The translations under genes and the position numbers were made by a program. This document shows positions 34,001-42,900 of a stretch of 64,000 nucleotides of DNA, in pieces. Position 1 is the stretch's first letter. Each line of letters opens with the position of its first letter. Source of the stretch: Saprospiraceae bacterium (lineage in GTDB: Bacteria > Bacteroidota > Bacteroidia > Chitinophagales > Saprospiraceae); NCBI GenBank assembly GCA_016714985.1, contig JADKBS010000011.1, forward strand, positions 1-64,000. The letters are read 5' to 3'. The notes under the pieces were generated by a model. That model worked only from the letters and a program-made list of their open reading frames with translations, ran no database searches and was not told the DNA's origin.

Positions 34001-37000
34001 GGTGGCCGTAACAGCAGGGGCCGCAGGCACTGGGGTCGAGCAATCGTAATTCTGGTCAGCAGGCACGCCTACAAGCGTAGGTGGCGTGTTGTCCAAGAGG
34101 TTGATGGTCTGGGAGGTAGTGGCCGTATTACCGCAATCATCGGTGGCCGTCCAAGTTCGGGTCAGGCTGAAGCAGCCTATGGCAGGGTTGCCATTGACCG
34201 TTTGAGACATGGTGACAGGCACGTTCGAGTCACAGGCATCCGTTGCCGTGACGATGGGCGCAGCAGGGATAGGTGCACCACAGGCGAGCGTGGCATTATC
34301 AGGCACACCGACCAAAGTAGGCGGCGTATTGTCGTTGACGTTGATCGTTTGGGTAGCAAAATCATGGTTGCCGCAGTCGTCTTCAACCTCCCAAGTGCGT
34401 ACGATTTGACTAATGCAGCCGTTCACGTCAAAGGTTTCCACTTCATCAAAAACGACCACCAAGCTGGTATCGCAGTTATCGGTTGCGGTGAGCGTGGCAG
34501 GGGCTGGTATCGCTCCGCAACTGACGGTCAAATCGGCGGGGGCAGGTGAAAGCACGGGGTCAAAATTATCGGTGACGATGACCACAAAATTGAGGCTGGC
34601 CGTGTTGCCGCAGGCATCCGTTGAAGTCCAGCCACAGTTCCTAAGCTCCAAGTAGCCGTCCACGGGGCAATTACCAAATACTTTGACCTCAGAAAACGTC
34701 ACCGTAGGCGGCACGGAACAGTTGTCGAAAGTGGAGAAACTCAAGGAATCCAGACTGGGAATGAGCGAGCAATCGGCCACCAAGGTATCGCCGTGCAAGA
34801 TAGGGCCGAAAAAGGGATGACTGGCCGCCATAGTTGGGGCTTGGGTGTCCTCCAGGGTCAGTATTTGCACAAATGAAATGGAATTGCCTTCGTCATTGGT
34901 AGCCGTCCAAGTGATTTGTCGGATATAGCCGCAGGCCAACGGGGTTATAATAGTATCCGAGTCAACCGTTAGGGAGATGTCGCAGAAGTCGGCAAAAATC
35001 GGCGTTTCGGAGGGGAGCGGTGGGCACTGAACGGCAAGGTTGGTGTATGGGGCGTTGGTCATGTAAGGCACTGAGGAGCCTACCTGAATTTCGATTTCAT
35101 CGGTGGCTGTGCAGCCAAAGCCATCATCGAAATTGATGATGTACATGGTGGAGGCGTCGGGCGAAGCAATGGGGTTTTCAATGTTCGGATTGCTCAGCCC
35201 ATCTGCGGGCGTCCATGTGAAATTGCCCGTGCCATGTGATAGGTTGGCGTCCAATTGGCTGGACGAAGCGCTGTAGCAATGGCTGATGTCGGCACCAGCA
35301 TTCATGGTAGGGCAGGGGTAAAGTCCGAAATGCTGCAAAGTGTTGCTATCGCCCCAATTCAATACCATGCAAGCTGAATAGCCAAATTGGTCAATCACCC
35401 CGGTTGACACAAAACGGAAGCCAGGGAAGGGGGCCACCCTCACCATATAATCACCTGGTGAAAGGGCACTGAAAATGTATTGCCCGCTTGAATTGGTGGT
35501 TGTGCTTGAGATGGGCATCATCAAATCCGCACAATCGAAAAGATAAACCGTGATTCCCCCAAGCGTTGTGTCGGCGGGGTCGATTTGGTCGTTAAAATTG
35601 CCGTCCATCGTTACCGTACCGCTAATGACCGTGCAAGCCAGGGGCAGGTTGTTGTGATAGACCACGGGGTCGCCCGGCTCGATGCTAAAAGTGAGGTAAA
35701 AAGGGTTGCTGGCGCAATTGAAGTCGGAAAGCTGGCCAGCGCTGGCGGTGTCCACGCCCAAGATATAGGGGTCGGGCATACCAGTAATGTCAACGGGGCT
35801 AGGTTGCGCAGCACAATCAACGCTCAGCGGATAGCCATCGGGATGCGTGTAGCTCATGGTATAAACACCTGGCGTACCGTCTGTATAGAACTCATAATAG
35901 CCATTGGAGCCATTGTGAATGATGTTCACCTGGCTGTTCGGAATGCCGTTTGGCCCGGTGACACTGATGGTTCCACCCGTGATGATTCGCCCTGTTTTAT
36001 CGCAATAAATCCAGCCCGTGGGGTCGTGCGGGATGAGTTCGATGGCCGTGCCGCTGAGGTCGTCCTCGTCGGGGTTGCCATTTTCAGGCGTGGAGTCGAG
36101 GTCAGCTATTTCCACTCCTTGGGAGTCCTTGGCCCCAATGATTTCGGCGATATTTTGCATGGATTGCCCTGAGGCCCCATATTGTACCGCCAACTTGATT
36201 TGGATGATGGCCGTCTCACCTGGGTTGATGGGGCCGGGTATGATATAGTTCGCTGCATTGGGAGCTGCCAAGACCCAACCGCTGTTATTGGCTTGCACGA
36301 ACCTCAGCCCATTGGGGATATTGTCCACAACTTCAATGTTAAAAACAGGGGCAGTGCCTTGGTTTGTAACCGCAATATCATAGGTGATTAGGTCATTGAT
36401 GTCCACCGTAATTGGCTGACCAGCGGCAAGCGATTTGTCCAGTGAAAGGTCGTAAGCTGGGACATACATGCCGAAGTCAACCGACGTGTTGGTCTGTCCT
36501 GCGCCAAGTACAATGAGGCCGGTTTTGCCCATAGCATCGGCATCGCTGTCCGTTAGGTCGCCACCAATGTTTTGGGTTGTTGGCAAATAACCGTTGGGCA
36601 GGGTATTCGTATCGAAAACCAAAAAATAACTACCAGGTGCCAACCCATCAAACTGGTAAAACCCATTGATGTCGGTCAATTCATTGCCCACAAAAACATC
36701 ATCACCACCACCAATCTGACCATTGTTGCCTACATCGTACAAGGAAACGGAAACTCCCATTGCCCCCGGCTCACCTGGGTCTTGAATGCCATTGTAGAGC
36801 GTATCCTGCCATACAAAATTGCCGATACTGGCAAACAGGGGCACTAAACCAAAATCAATGGATGTCTCTACCTCTCCAGCAATGAGCGATATGACGCCAG
36901 TTTGCCCTTGGCCATTGGCATCGCTGTCGCTGGTGTCATTGCCCGTGTTGGACTGGGTTGGCATGAAATTAAGCGGAAATGTATTGGCTTCAAACACGAG

Positions 37001-39349
37001 GTAATAATCACCGGGCAGGACATTGGTAAAACTATAATAGCCACTGGCATTGGTGAATTCCGTATCAAGGTGGGAGTCGTCGCCACCGCCAATGGAGCCA
37101 TTGGTTCCAAGGTCGTACAACCGAACGGCAACGCCTTGTACCCCGATTTCTTGGGGTCCTTGTTGCCCATCAAAATCAAGGTCTTGCCATACGAAATCTC
37201 CAATGCTGGCAAGATTTTGGGGTTCGTATAGCCCGAAGTCGAGCGTATAATTTGCATCGCCATTGCCAGCAGGTTCCCCCCCGAGGGTCAAGTGAATGAC
37301 CCCAGAAATAATCTCAACACCAGTTTGTGTGCCATCGTCTTGGTTATCAAGGTTGAAGTCGGCACCGATAGCCGGTTCAAATGCACCGGCCCCATCCATG
37401 TCGAAGACGCCATCCCCTGTACTGGAAATTAGCCCAGGAGGAATTCCAACACCCGTCAGTTTCAAGAAGTAATATCCATCAAGCAATCCTTTGAAAAGGT
37501 ACTCACCCTGCGCATTGGTTGTTTTGGTATCCTTAAGGACATCGTCCATGGTGCCAGCTGCGAAGTCGGGACCAACATCGTACAATTCGACCGCTACGCC
37601 TTGCTGGCCGTAGTCCTGGTTGTTGAAAATGCCATCATTGTTCAAATCCCTGAACACCAGGTTTCCAAGGGTCACGCTGGGCACGTTGACTTCAAAAATA
37701 GCGCCGTCGTGATCATCTTCATCTGTTAAGGGATTGTTTGTACCAGGGGCACCGGTGCCATTTCCGGTAATGACATCATCGGCAGGCCCGTTGGGTTGCC
37801 CGCCGGGGTCATCGAACTGAAAGGCATTAGGCCTTGAATCAATATCCACTGGCGGGTCTGCCGTATTGGAATCGTTGTCGTCGGCAGCGGTGATTTCCGC
37901 AAAATTCTTTATATTGATCAGCGGTGCATTGGCGTTGACCTTCAGTTTGATGTTCTTGGAAATGGACGCACCTGCTGGTAAGCTTTGAATAAACCAAGTA
38001 GGCCCAGCACCAAAATTTGTCCAACCAGTATTGTTGGCAGACATGAAGGACAAATGATTGGGCAAGTAGTCAATCACCAGGATATTGGAAGCACTGATGC
38101 CACCTTGGTTGAAAACGGTTATGGTAAACGTGACGAAGCCACCCGGTGCAACGGTGGATGACTGACCAGTCGCCAGCGTTTTGCGCAGCGCCAAATCAAA
38201 AACTGCTGGCTGCGCAACGGTGAAATCAGCTGACTTGGTGCAGCTGCGACTGTCCGTGACTTTTACCGAATAATTTCCGGCGGTCAATCCTGCGAGGTCT
38301 TGGGGGTCGTCGTTGTCGCCGATGCCGTCATTGTTCCAATCATAGACATAAGGTGGGGTGCTGCCCGTAACTGTCAGGTCTATCCACCCGTCGTTGCCAC
38401 CAATAGAAGTTGCATTGCCGATACTGGCATTGATAAAAATCTCGGAAGGTTGGTTGATTTGGAAGCTTTTGGAGGCAGTGCAGCCAAACTCATCGGTTAC
38501 TGTCACGGTATAGGTTCCGGGAGCTAGGTCATGGAGGTCTTCTTGGTCGTCGTTATCCCCAATGCCGTCGTTGTTCCAATCATAAGTAAAGGGCGCCGTG
38601 CCACCCTGAACGGACAGGTTGATTTTCCCATCACTTGACCCCGCACAAGTAGTGCTGGCCAAGGCAGCTCCCAACAGGATATTGCAACCAGGCACCTCTA
38701 TAGGATAAGCGGCCGTTGCAGTGCAGCCATTGACATCTGTAACCATAACGGTATAGGTTCCAGCACCCAAGGTGGTCAGGTCTTCTGGGTCGTCGTTGTC
38801 GCCGACACCATCGTTGTCCCAGTCAAAACTATAAGGCAAGGTGCCCCCGGTTACCGTCAAGTCTATTCCAGCGTTGTTTGCGTTGGGGCTTGCCAATGGT
38901 TGTATGGTGCCGTCAAGGTTGAAAGCGTCAGGCTCGTAAACATCAAAAGAACCAAACCCAGTGCAGCCATCATCGTCCACCACAGTAACGGAATAGGTGC
39001 CAGGTGCTAATTGAAAAAGGGAGATTGGGTCATCGTTGTCCCCAGCGCCGTCGTTGTCCCAATCAATGGTATAAGGTGGGGTTCCCGTCAGTATGCTCAT
39101 AACGATGCTGCCATCAGCAGCACCGGTGCAGGTTGCATCAAACACCTCGATATTCAATTCCACATCGCAATGGTGTGAATATTGGAGCGGGTTGGTGGGT
39201 GCGCAATATAGGCCATTAATGGAGGAAAGCAATAGCCATGTATTCATGGCAAAGTCGGCCAAAGCCAGTTGGGCACAACCAAGGAAAACTACCGTGCTTA
39301 AAAAGCGCAACGTCTTATTGCGCCAATTTTGGGTTAATTCATTTTTCAT
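28085..39349 (-). CDS. Giant surface protein with SprB, SdrD-like and about twenty HYR-like repeats and a gliding-type T9SS C-terminus
   Basis: 3,754 residues, intact. A signal peptide (about residues 1-31, LRFLSTVVFLGCAQLALA) is followed by four SprB-type repeats (about 50-370; CTGAADGSI ... GTYSVTVVDDDGC with a DWDNDGxGDNDDP signature), a DUF11-type domain (about 395-500), four SdrD-B/Cna-like domains (GNLVFRDLNNDGIFNNQDYG, GNFVWQDTLYNGIQDP and others), another DUF11-type domain, then about twenty HYR-like units of roughly 80 residues with the pattern PPxLVGVPAD...TATDxCD...RTWTATDDCGN...Q. The end is the gliding-motility-associated / type B T9SS domain: MTPNGDGQNDYLLVQG, LRVFNALGQLVF, NNWGG, GGTYFYLLE. 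The product should span the periplasm, pass T9SS and form a long surface filament. Adhesion or motility is inference. Terminated at 28014-28046. Confidence 0.85.
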   Translation of the reverse strand: MKNELTQNWRNKTLRFLSTVVFLGCAQLALADFAMNTWLLLSSINGLYCAPTNPLQYSHHCDVELNIEVFDATCTGAADGSIVMSILTGTPPYTIDWDNDGAGDNDDPISLFQLAPGTYSVTVVDDDGCTGFGSFDVYEPDAFNLDGTIQPLASPNANNAGIDLTVTGGTLPYSFDWDNDGVGDNDDPEDLTTLGAGTYTVMVTDVNGCTATAAYPIEVPGCNILLGAALASTTCAGSSDGKINLSVQGGTAPFTYDWNNDGIGDNDDQEDLHDLAPGTYTVTVTDEFGCTASKSFQINQPSEIFINASIGNATSIGGNDGWIDLTVTGSTPPYVYDWNNDGIGDNDDPQDLAGLTAGNYSVKVTDSRSCTKSADFTVAQPAVFDLALRKTLATGQSSTVAPGGFVTFTITVFNQGGISASNILVIDYLPNHLSFMSANNTGWTNFGAGPTWFIQSLPAGASISKNIKLKVNANAPLINIKNFAEITAADDNDSNTADPPVDIDSRPNAFQFDDPGGQPNGPADDVITGNGTGAPGTNNPLTDEDDHDGAIFEVNVPSVTLGNLVFRDLNNDGIFNNQDYGQQGVAVELYDVGPDFAAGTMDDVLKDTKTTNAQGEYLFKGLLDGYYFLKLTGVGIPPGLISSTGDGVFDMDGAGAFEPAIGADFNLDNQDDGTQTGVEIISGVIHLTLGGEPAGNGDANYTLDFGLYEPQNLASIGDFVWQDLDFDGQQGPQEIGVQGVAVRLYDLGTNGSIGGGDDSHLDTEFTNASGYYSFTNVLPGDYYLVFEANTFPLNFMPTQSNTGNDTSDSDANGQGQTGVISLIAGEVETSIDFGLVPLFASIGNFVWQDTLYNGIQDPGEPGAMGVSVSLYDVGNNGQIGGGDDVFVGNELTDINGFYQFDGLAPGSYFLVFDTNTLPNGYLPTTQNIGGDLTDSDADAMGKTGLIVLGAGQTNTSVDFGMYVPAYDLSLDKSLAAGQPITVDINDLITYDIAVTNQGTAPVFNIEVVDNIPNGLRFVQANNSGWVLAAPNAANYIIPGPINPGETAIIQIKLAVQYGASGQSMQNIAEIIGAKDSQGVEIADLDSTPENGNPDEDDLSGTAIELIPHDPTGWIYCDKTGRIITGGTISVTGPNGIPNSQVNIIHNGSNGYYEFYTDGTPGVYTMSYTHPDGYPLSVDCAAQPSPVDITGMPDPYILGVDTASAGQLSDFNCASNPFYLTFSIEPGDPVVYHNNLPLACTVISGTVTMDGNFNDQIDPADTTLGGITVYLFDCADLMMPISSTTTNSSGQYIFSALSPGDYMVRVAPFPGFRFVSTGVIDQFGYSACMVLNWGDSNTLQHFGLYPCPTMNAGADISHCYSASSSQLDANLSHGTGNFTWTPADGLSNPNIENPIASPDASTMYIINFDDGFGCTATDEIEIQVGSSVPYMTNAPYTNLAVQCPPLPSETPIFADFCDISLTVDSDTIITPLACGYIRQITWTATNDEGNSISFVQILTLEDTQAPTMAASHPFFGPILHGDTLVADCSLIPSLDSLSFSTFDNCSVPPTVTFSEVKVFGNCPVDGYLELRNCGWTSTDACGNTASLNFVVIVTDNFDPVLSPAPADLTVSCGAIPAPATLTATDNCDTSLVVVFDEVETFDVNGCISQIVRTWEVEDDCGNHDFATQTINVNDNTPPTLVGVPDNATLACGAPIPAAPIVTATDACDSNVPVTMSQTVNGNPAIGCFSLTRTWTATDDCGNTATTSQTINLLDNTPPTLVGVPADQNYDCSTPVPAAPAVTATDFCDANVSVSFNESFGGNTGTGCYTITRTWSASDDCGNGVSATQLITIFDNTPPALVGVPANLTLDCSAAVPAATVVTATDFCDATVPVSFVESTTGVPGAACRVITRRWTATDDCGNTATASQTITVQDNQSPVLSQTPANIAYTCVSEVPTAPTITATDYCDNVVPVLYFQAPLGNPAGCNFQLRRIWAASDDCGNSVVWTQTITVNDDEPPVFTSAIPANTVVNCDMPLPAAPSITASDNCDTDVSVTLAESYFGDPASGCYILTRTWTATDNCGNNAIASQDIVVRDLTPPNFVGLPNNSVADCDNIPGNIVTATDNCDATPTVTFSDQVLSSTLGCVTQVVRTWVASDDCGNTRIASRTFTVQNTDVPIITIVEPLLLGVQDGDVLYLECDDLPSLTSASAVASADCCGAATVTFHETVNAGNCASDGYYAVMQCGWIASDCCGNRDSLFFTVYVIDNTPPSLVGVPADLVLPVGSVLPPPASVSANDNCDHSLAINYTSSTSGPASNQTTVRTWSVTDDCGNSIFEQQTILITNDNLAPIISNVPSDVTIEGPIGGNTGGVNDVIVNDNVDNDPTLTYSEIRTGGTCCYVLTRSWTATDDFGNTSVAEQQINVVDTQAPVISGFVQNVMGACSLGNVPMPQLSVTDNCTDNLALQFRADTIYLNCGQQVTRTWTATDECGNTASVEQVILKEDAEAPVFTGDSELLMEFFASQNALPTGGTNLQIGQTFKSYEQWSIGNQTMPSLANIAVDNCTASDEVRFKVTNILSVNNGCEALWTFSFAVLDACGNVADEPFTVTAIFADDKAPVFDIRPDDFTANCGSIPTPIAMTANDETSGVQLSFLETLGIGNGSNCPSAIVRTWTATDACGNQAVAQQIINVKDNQPPVLANIPASIFAACGNVPLVPTNITATDACAGQVPVIFSEVTNGGPDDCTYFIIRTWRATDNCGNSTIKQQHIWVADNTPPAIAASLPLELTVSCDLPVPPAQALTVSDNCDDSPTVELVETILPGDNNCQYSLLRKWTVTDQCGNRSFVQQTVRIVDSTLPSLANMPANLTVTCGNVPAAALVTANDNCDADVAVVFNEVTLPGCPSQILRTWTAIDDCGNEKAATQTITVVDNQGPILYPVPTDAVVNCGDRLPSPVNMTAFDLCNNNNSLVMAETITPTPCGEDIVRTWTATDGCGNTSSLSQLISVVDTKAPAVNEPIDLVVGCGQLPTATTPLFTDDCDNNLSIAFSETKTPTACGEEVLRTWTATDDCGNSKTIDQVIRVIDAVAPALVFANPALAGLTDGDTLVLTCANELIFDKSDVVATDNCSTAPVELEMNSFSYGNCATNGYLAAAKFQWTGTDACGNIGLLTLNVKLVDDDAPLLGQLPTLTADCGEAAPDFTAPEVLGDCSEVTMSFASQTLPTAYGQDLVGTWTATDACGNAATAMQTIQVYNIGAAQLVGVPADQTVNLSAGETVPVAAPVAAVDNCSGEPLPINFDERSIAIDGCHSVIERVWSVVGLNGVTVNATQLITVTDQVQFSTTMTADSCDTGNGGVALSPIAHSYSWSNALGTSIGSGAVQNNLNAGVYNVVATNANGCSVQADVVVAAVCNCQAATIKKVGSKLVDCGEENGKVVITLEQVIGEYEFTWSPDLGVPSISGHARTKLPAGHYEVKIAYREVPDCITTVSLDVVDDCNDCPPIFGPLETMLEAPPGPRDVCLPVPYPQSAAYQIKVDGSPYTGTLAACHPQSVKAYYYGGIVPAPSYSVVWQQNGQTFYTWVKTMGELAAAMAQENPQGRWFVDNTAQQLVSLSPNGNYGLLTIRSNHTGSNQQLLPISTNSNAGTLLHLQSGKHAVTYTNPVTGCSEEINLLLPEGDETNKVVVNMPKASWPIAVNGLMTPNGDGQNDYLLVQGIEDIGNYELRVFNALGQLVFRTKHYDNNWGGSWSQNNIPGGTYFYLLEDGKGGRYSGHIQILR

Positions 39350-39683
39350 GCTACCGAACTTGTTTACTCGCAGTAAGGTGAACCCATAAGTATCTCACCC
39401 AACAACCAAGCGACTCATGGTTATGGAAAATAGATGAAGTATGACCTGAAGCCAATTCAAGCAAGAAGGGGGGATGCAGACTTCTGGATAGGGTGAGGAA
39501 GGGTATTTGGTGGTGGAAACAAGTGGTTGGATAGTGCTCGCAAAAAAAAGCAACTGGGTAGTCGGACCTGCCGACAAAGGGATTCAATCAAAAAGGGGGA
39601 AAGGTGTCAATCAAACGCCAAAAACCATTCCAATAAAAATAAACATTGTTTTTGCAATACAGGGATAATAGCCCAGCCTGCAT
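39350..39683. other. Leader region upstream of the giant gene, no gene recognised
   Basis: Part of the 646-bp spacer between the two giant genes. No credible ORF. A Bacteroidota -7 box is not obvious close to the start at 39349. Confidence 0.4.
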
Positions 39684-39709
39684 AAAAAAGGCGAGATGAG
39701 CCTCTCGCC
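39684..39709 (-). terminator. Terminator of the 40.0-44.6 kb gene
   Basis: GGCGAGA (39690-39696) and TCTCGCC (39703-39709) form a 7-bp stem with a 6-nt loop; the minus strand runs into T6 (A run 39684-39689). Confidence 0.6.
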
Positions 39710-39799
39710 CACCTCGCCATCATTTGCAATCATTGAGACAATTACACAAAAAAGAAAACTTCTTTGGTTGATGAGGATTCTTCGTGACAACGGTTTGTG

Positions 39800-39969
39800 A
39801 AGGTTTCAGGTTTCAGGTTTCAGCGCCTGTCCCGATTTTTCAGGATTTCACGGAGGTTTCGTGCTCAATTGGAAATGACTATCATTTTTTGAACAGGTGC
39901 TATCGTAAATCAACAAAAACAAAAATGATTTTAGCAGGTACTTCCCTGAAACCTGAAACCTGAAACCTT
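39800..39969. repeat. Perfect 24-bp inverted repeat of GGTTTCA units
   Basis: AAGGTTTCAGGTTTCAGGTT... (39800-39823) and its exact complement (39946-39969) around a 122-bp loop; each arm is itself three 7-bp repeats. It lies 26 bp past the stop of the 40.0-44.6 kb gene. Confidence 0.75.
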
Positions 39970-39995
39970 AGGAACCATTGTGTGAATAAGGGGCA

Positions 39996-42900
39996 TCAAG
40001 GCAAATATTCCCGGACGATATAGTTCGCAAGTAGCTTGCTGTTCCCTGAATGGGCCAAAATGGTGTTCGTCAGCAAGATTGCCCGTTCATTGCCTGGCCC
40101 TTGGTAGATGCTTCTCCCATCAAGGTTGAGATCAGTACGGTCGTAGCCTTGGCTGATGAAGTTTGCCAAGATGTCCGTATTGTCTTGGTCGGACAAGACC
40201 CTTGAAAACAAGGTGAACGCATCGTTGTTGGGGCCTTGGTAAATGGCTTTTCTATCGCCATTGTAGTCCCCTGCCCAAAGCGTTCGAACATTCCCACCTA
40301 CTACCTTGCCTGCTTCGTTCCACCCTTTTAAGCCAAATGCAGGGTCAGTAAAGTTGAGCAGTGGCGGAGCTACCGAACTCAAATAGGCAGGTGCGTCCGT
40401 CATCATGCCAATATGGTTCCTGTGACGAAGGGTCACGAAATAATCCCCTTCACTGATTGTCGGAAACATCAAGGCTTCATGGCCTTCCACTGTAACAACA
40501 TCTCCATCCCTTTGCAGCAGGGCAGCTTTTGTGGCGAGCACGGTTGAGGGAGCCGTGGGGCTTCTAAGCTCAACAAACACCCAATCCACCACGGCATTGC
40601 TTCCGGCAACTTCAAACATGGCCGTATGAACGGTCTCTCCCCCACCCTTTCCCTTGTGTGCATAACCTGAAAGCTGACTGAATGGCTCGGTCAATGGCAA
40701 CAAGCCTTTGGTGCGGAGGTTGTCCCGCATTAGGCCGTTCTCGTTGAGCAGGTAAGCGCCATTCAGGATGGCTTTGATGCGAACCGATGCCATGATGCAG
40801 GTATCCGCTCGACTCATTAGCGTAGTCCTTCCGCAGTCGTCTATTGACACCCATGTACGGACTGTTTCAACGCCATTGGACAAGATGTTCTCCGTTTCTG
40901 TGTAGCCCAGGCCAGCTTGGTCGTCGCAGTTGTCATTGGCGAAGACGTTCACCCCAGGTTGCAACCTGAAGGAGTTGCCAGCACAGTAGTAGTCAAAATT
41001 GGGCGTCACGCTTCCTTCCAACACTATAAAGCCCACTTGTTCGATACCATGTGTTCCGTTTTGGTACTGCCATTCTTGCAAGCGTACCTGAAAACCTGTC
41101 GCCGTCACATTCTTCACCCTAACGGTTGCGGGGTCGCCATCAGCGGTCGTGACCCCACCGAGTATGACAACAGGTTTGTTGAAACTGTTGCGAAGCGGCA
41201 CGTTCACCCATGCATTGGTCAGGCTAAGCACCCCTGTTTCTGCCACAAAATCTCCATTTCCATCGGTGATATCAATTCCTGGCGTAACAGCCAAGTAGCC
41301 CACTTCTTCATTGGCATGTAGGGTTTCAGCATCCTTGGAAGATTCTTCATCCAAGAAAACCTCAATACCTGCACTGGAGATGTTCTGGAACCTTGGGTTG
41401 GCCGGGTCGCTGTCGTTGGTCGTTTGAATGGTAGCAACAACCGCAGGAACCGAAGAAAAGCCCAGGCTGAAATTCTGGGTTTTCACACTGCTGCTCACGG
41501 TCGTCAACCCAGCCTCCAGACCAAACCCAACGTTCGCCGTTTGGCCTGGTTCCAAGGCCATCCAAGCAACTTTCTCCGCTGCATGAAGCCCGTTCGAAGT
41601 CTCCTCTTCCTTTAGTTTTATCTCAAAACCTTGGGTAGTAATATTCTTGATTTGGGTAACCACCGCCTGTGCTTCGACCTCAGAGACGAGTTGTGCGAAA
41701 ACGACCGGCTTCGTTGCAAACGTGTTGGGGAACTTCACATACTTCCAATTATCGGTTGTAAACTGGGCCGTGCCGCCTACGAGCTTTTTGCCGTTGGCCA
41801 AAGTAAAGAGCCGCTGAATCTCCGGTGCAGCCAAATCCTGAACAGTAATTTTCTGAATACCTGTTGTTTGGTTCCCACAAAGGTCGGTGGCCGTCCATGT
41901 TCGGGTTATCACAAAAGATTGGCAGGCATTGGTGTTGGCCTGGCTATGGTCCTCATCAAAATCCATGTAGATGCCAGGGCATGCGTCGAAAGCAAACACC
42001 TGTGTTGGTGCAGGCACCTGGTCGTCGCAGCCAATGGTGATATCGGCAGGCAGGTTCTGCATGACGGGAGGGGTTACATCGCCAAGATGGATGGTAACCA
42101 CTGCTTGGTCACAACAGCCAGTTACCGAGTTGCAAACTTGGTAGGTGAACACGTCATTGCCACAGTATTGCCCTGTAGGTGTATAGGTAAACTTGCCCGA
42201 GCCATCCATCGTGACCGTGCCTTTTGTGGGAAGTGCTGTGATGCTGTAGGCAGGGTTTTGCAGGTTCTGGTCATTGTAAGTAACCCTTTCTGTCAAAGCC
42301 ACTGTCGGGCAGATGGTATAATTGTCATCAGCCAAGACCGGTGCCCCAGCGAGTGAGCATTCAGGGTCGGCGCAATCAACAAGGCCATCTTGGTCATCGT
42401 CAATGCCATTGGTACAGTTTTCTGTACAGGGTACTATCACCACATGGTAGAGCCTGGTCGAGGTGCATCCTGCGGTTGGCGTCACGGTCACCACATAATC
42501 GGTGCTGGCAGAAGGGGTAATCAGTTTGGACGACCCCGAACCAAGCCCGTGGCTCCAGTTGTAGGTGTAAACACCACTGCCGCCTGTTGCGCTGACAGCA
42601 AGCAGGACTTGGTCACCGGAGCAAATGCAGAAATAAGTTTCCCCCTCCAGTGTCACCCCACAAGTATTGTCCGCACAATCCACGAGGCCATCGCCGTCAT
42701 CGTCAATACCGTTCACACAGTTTTCAACGCAGTTGGTGGTGGTCACCGTCACTTGGTCGGTGCTGGCGCAACCGTTAGCACCCGTCACCGTGACGGTATA
42801 GGTAGTCGTGCTGTTGGGAGTCACGGTGGCCGTTGGGCTTGTACCCAGGCCATGCGACCAATTGAAGCTGTACGGCAATGAGCCGCCAGTGCCCGAAGCA

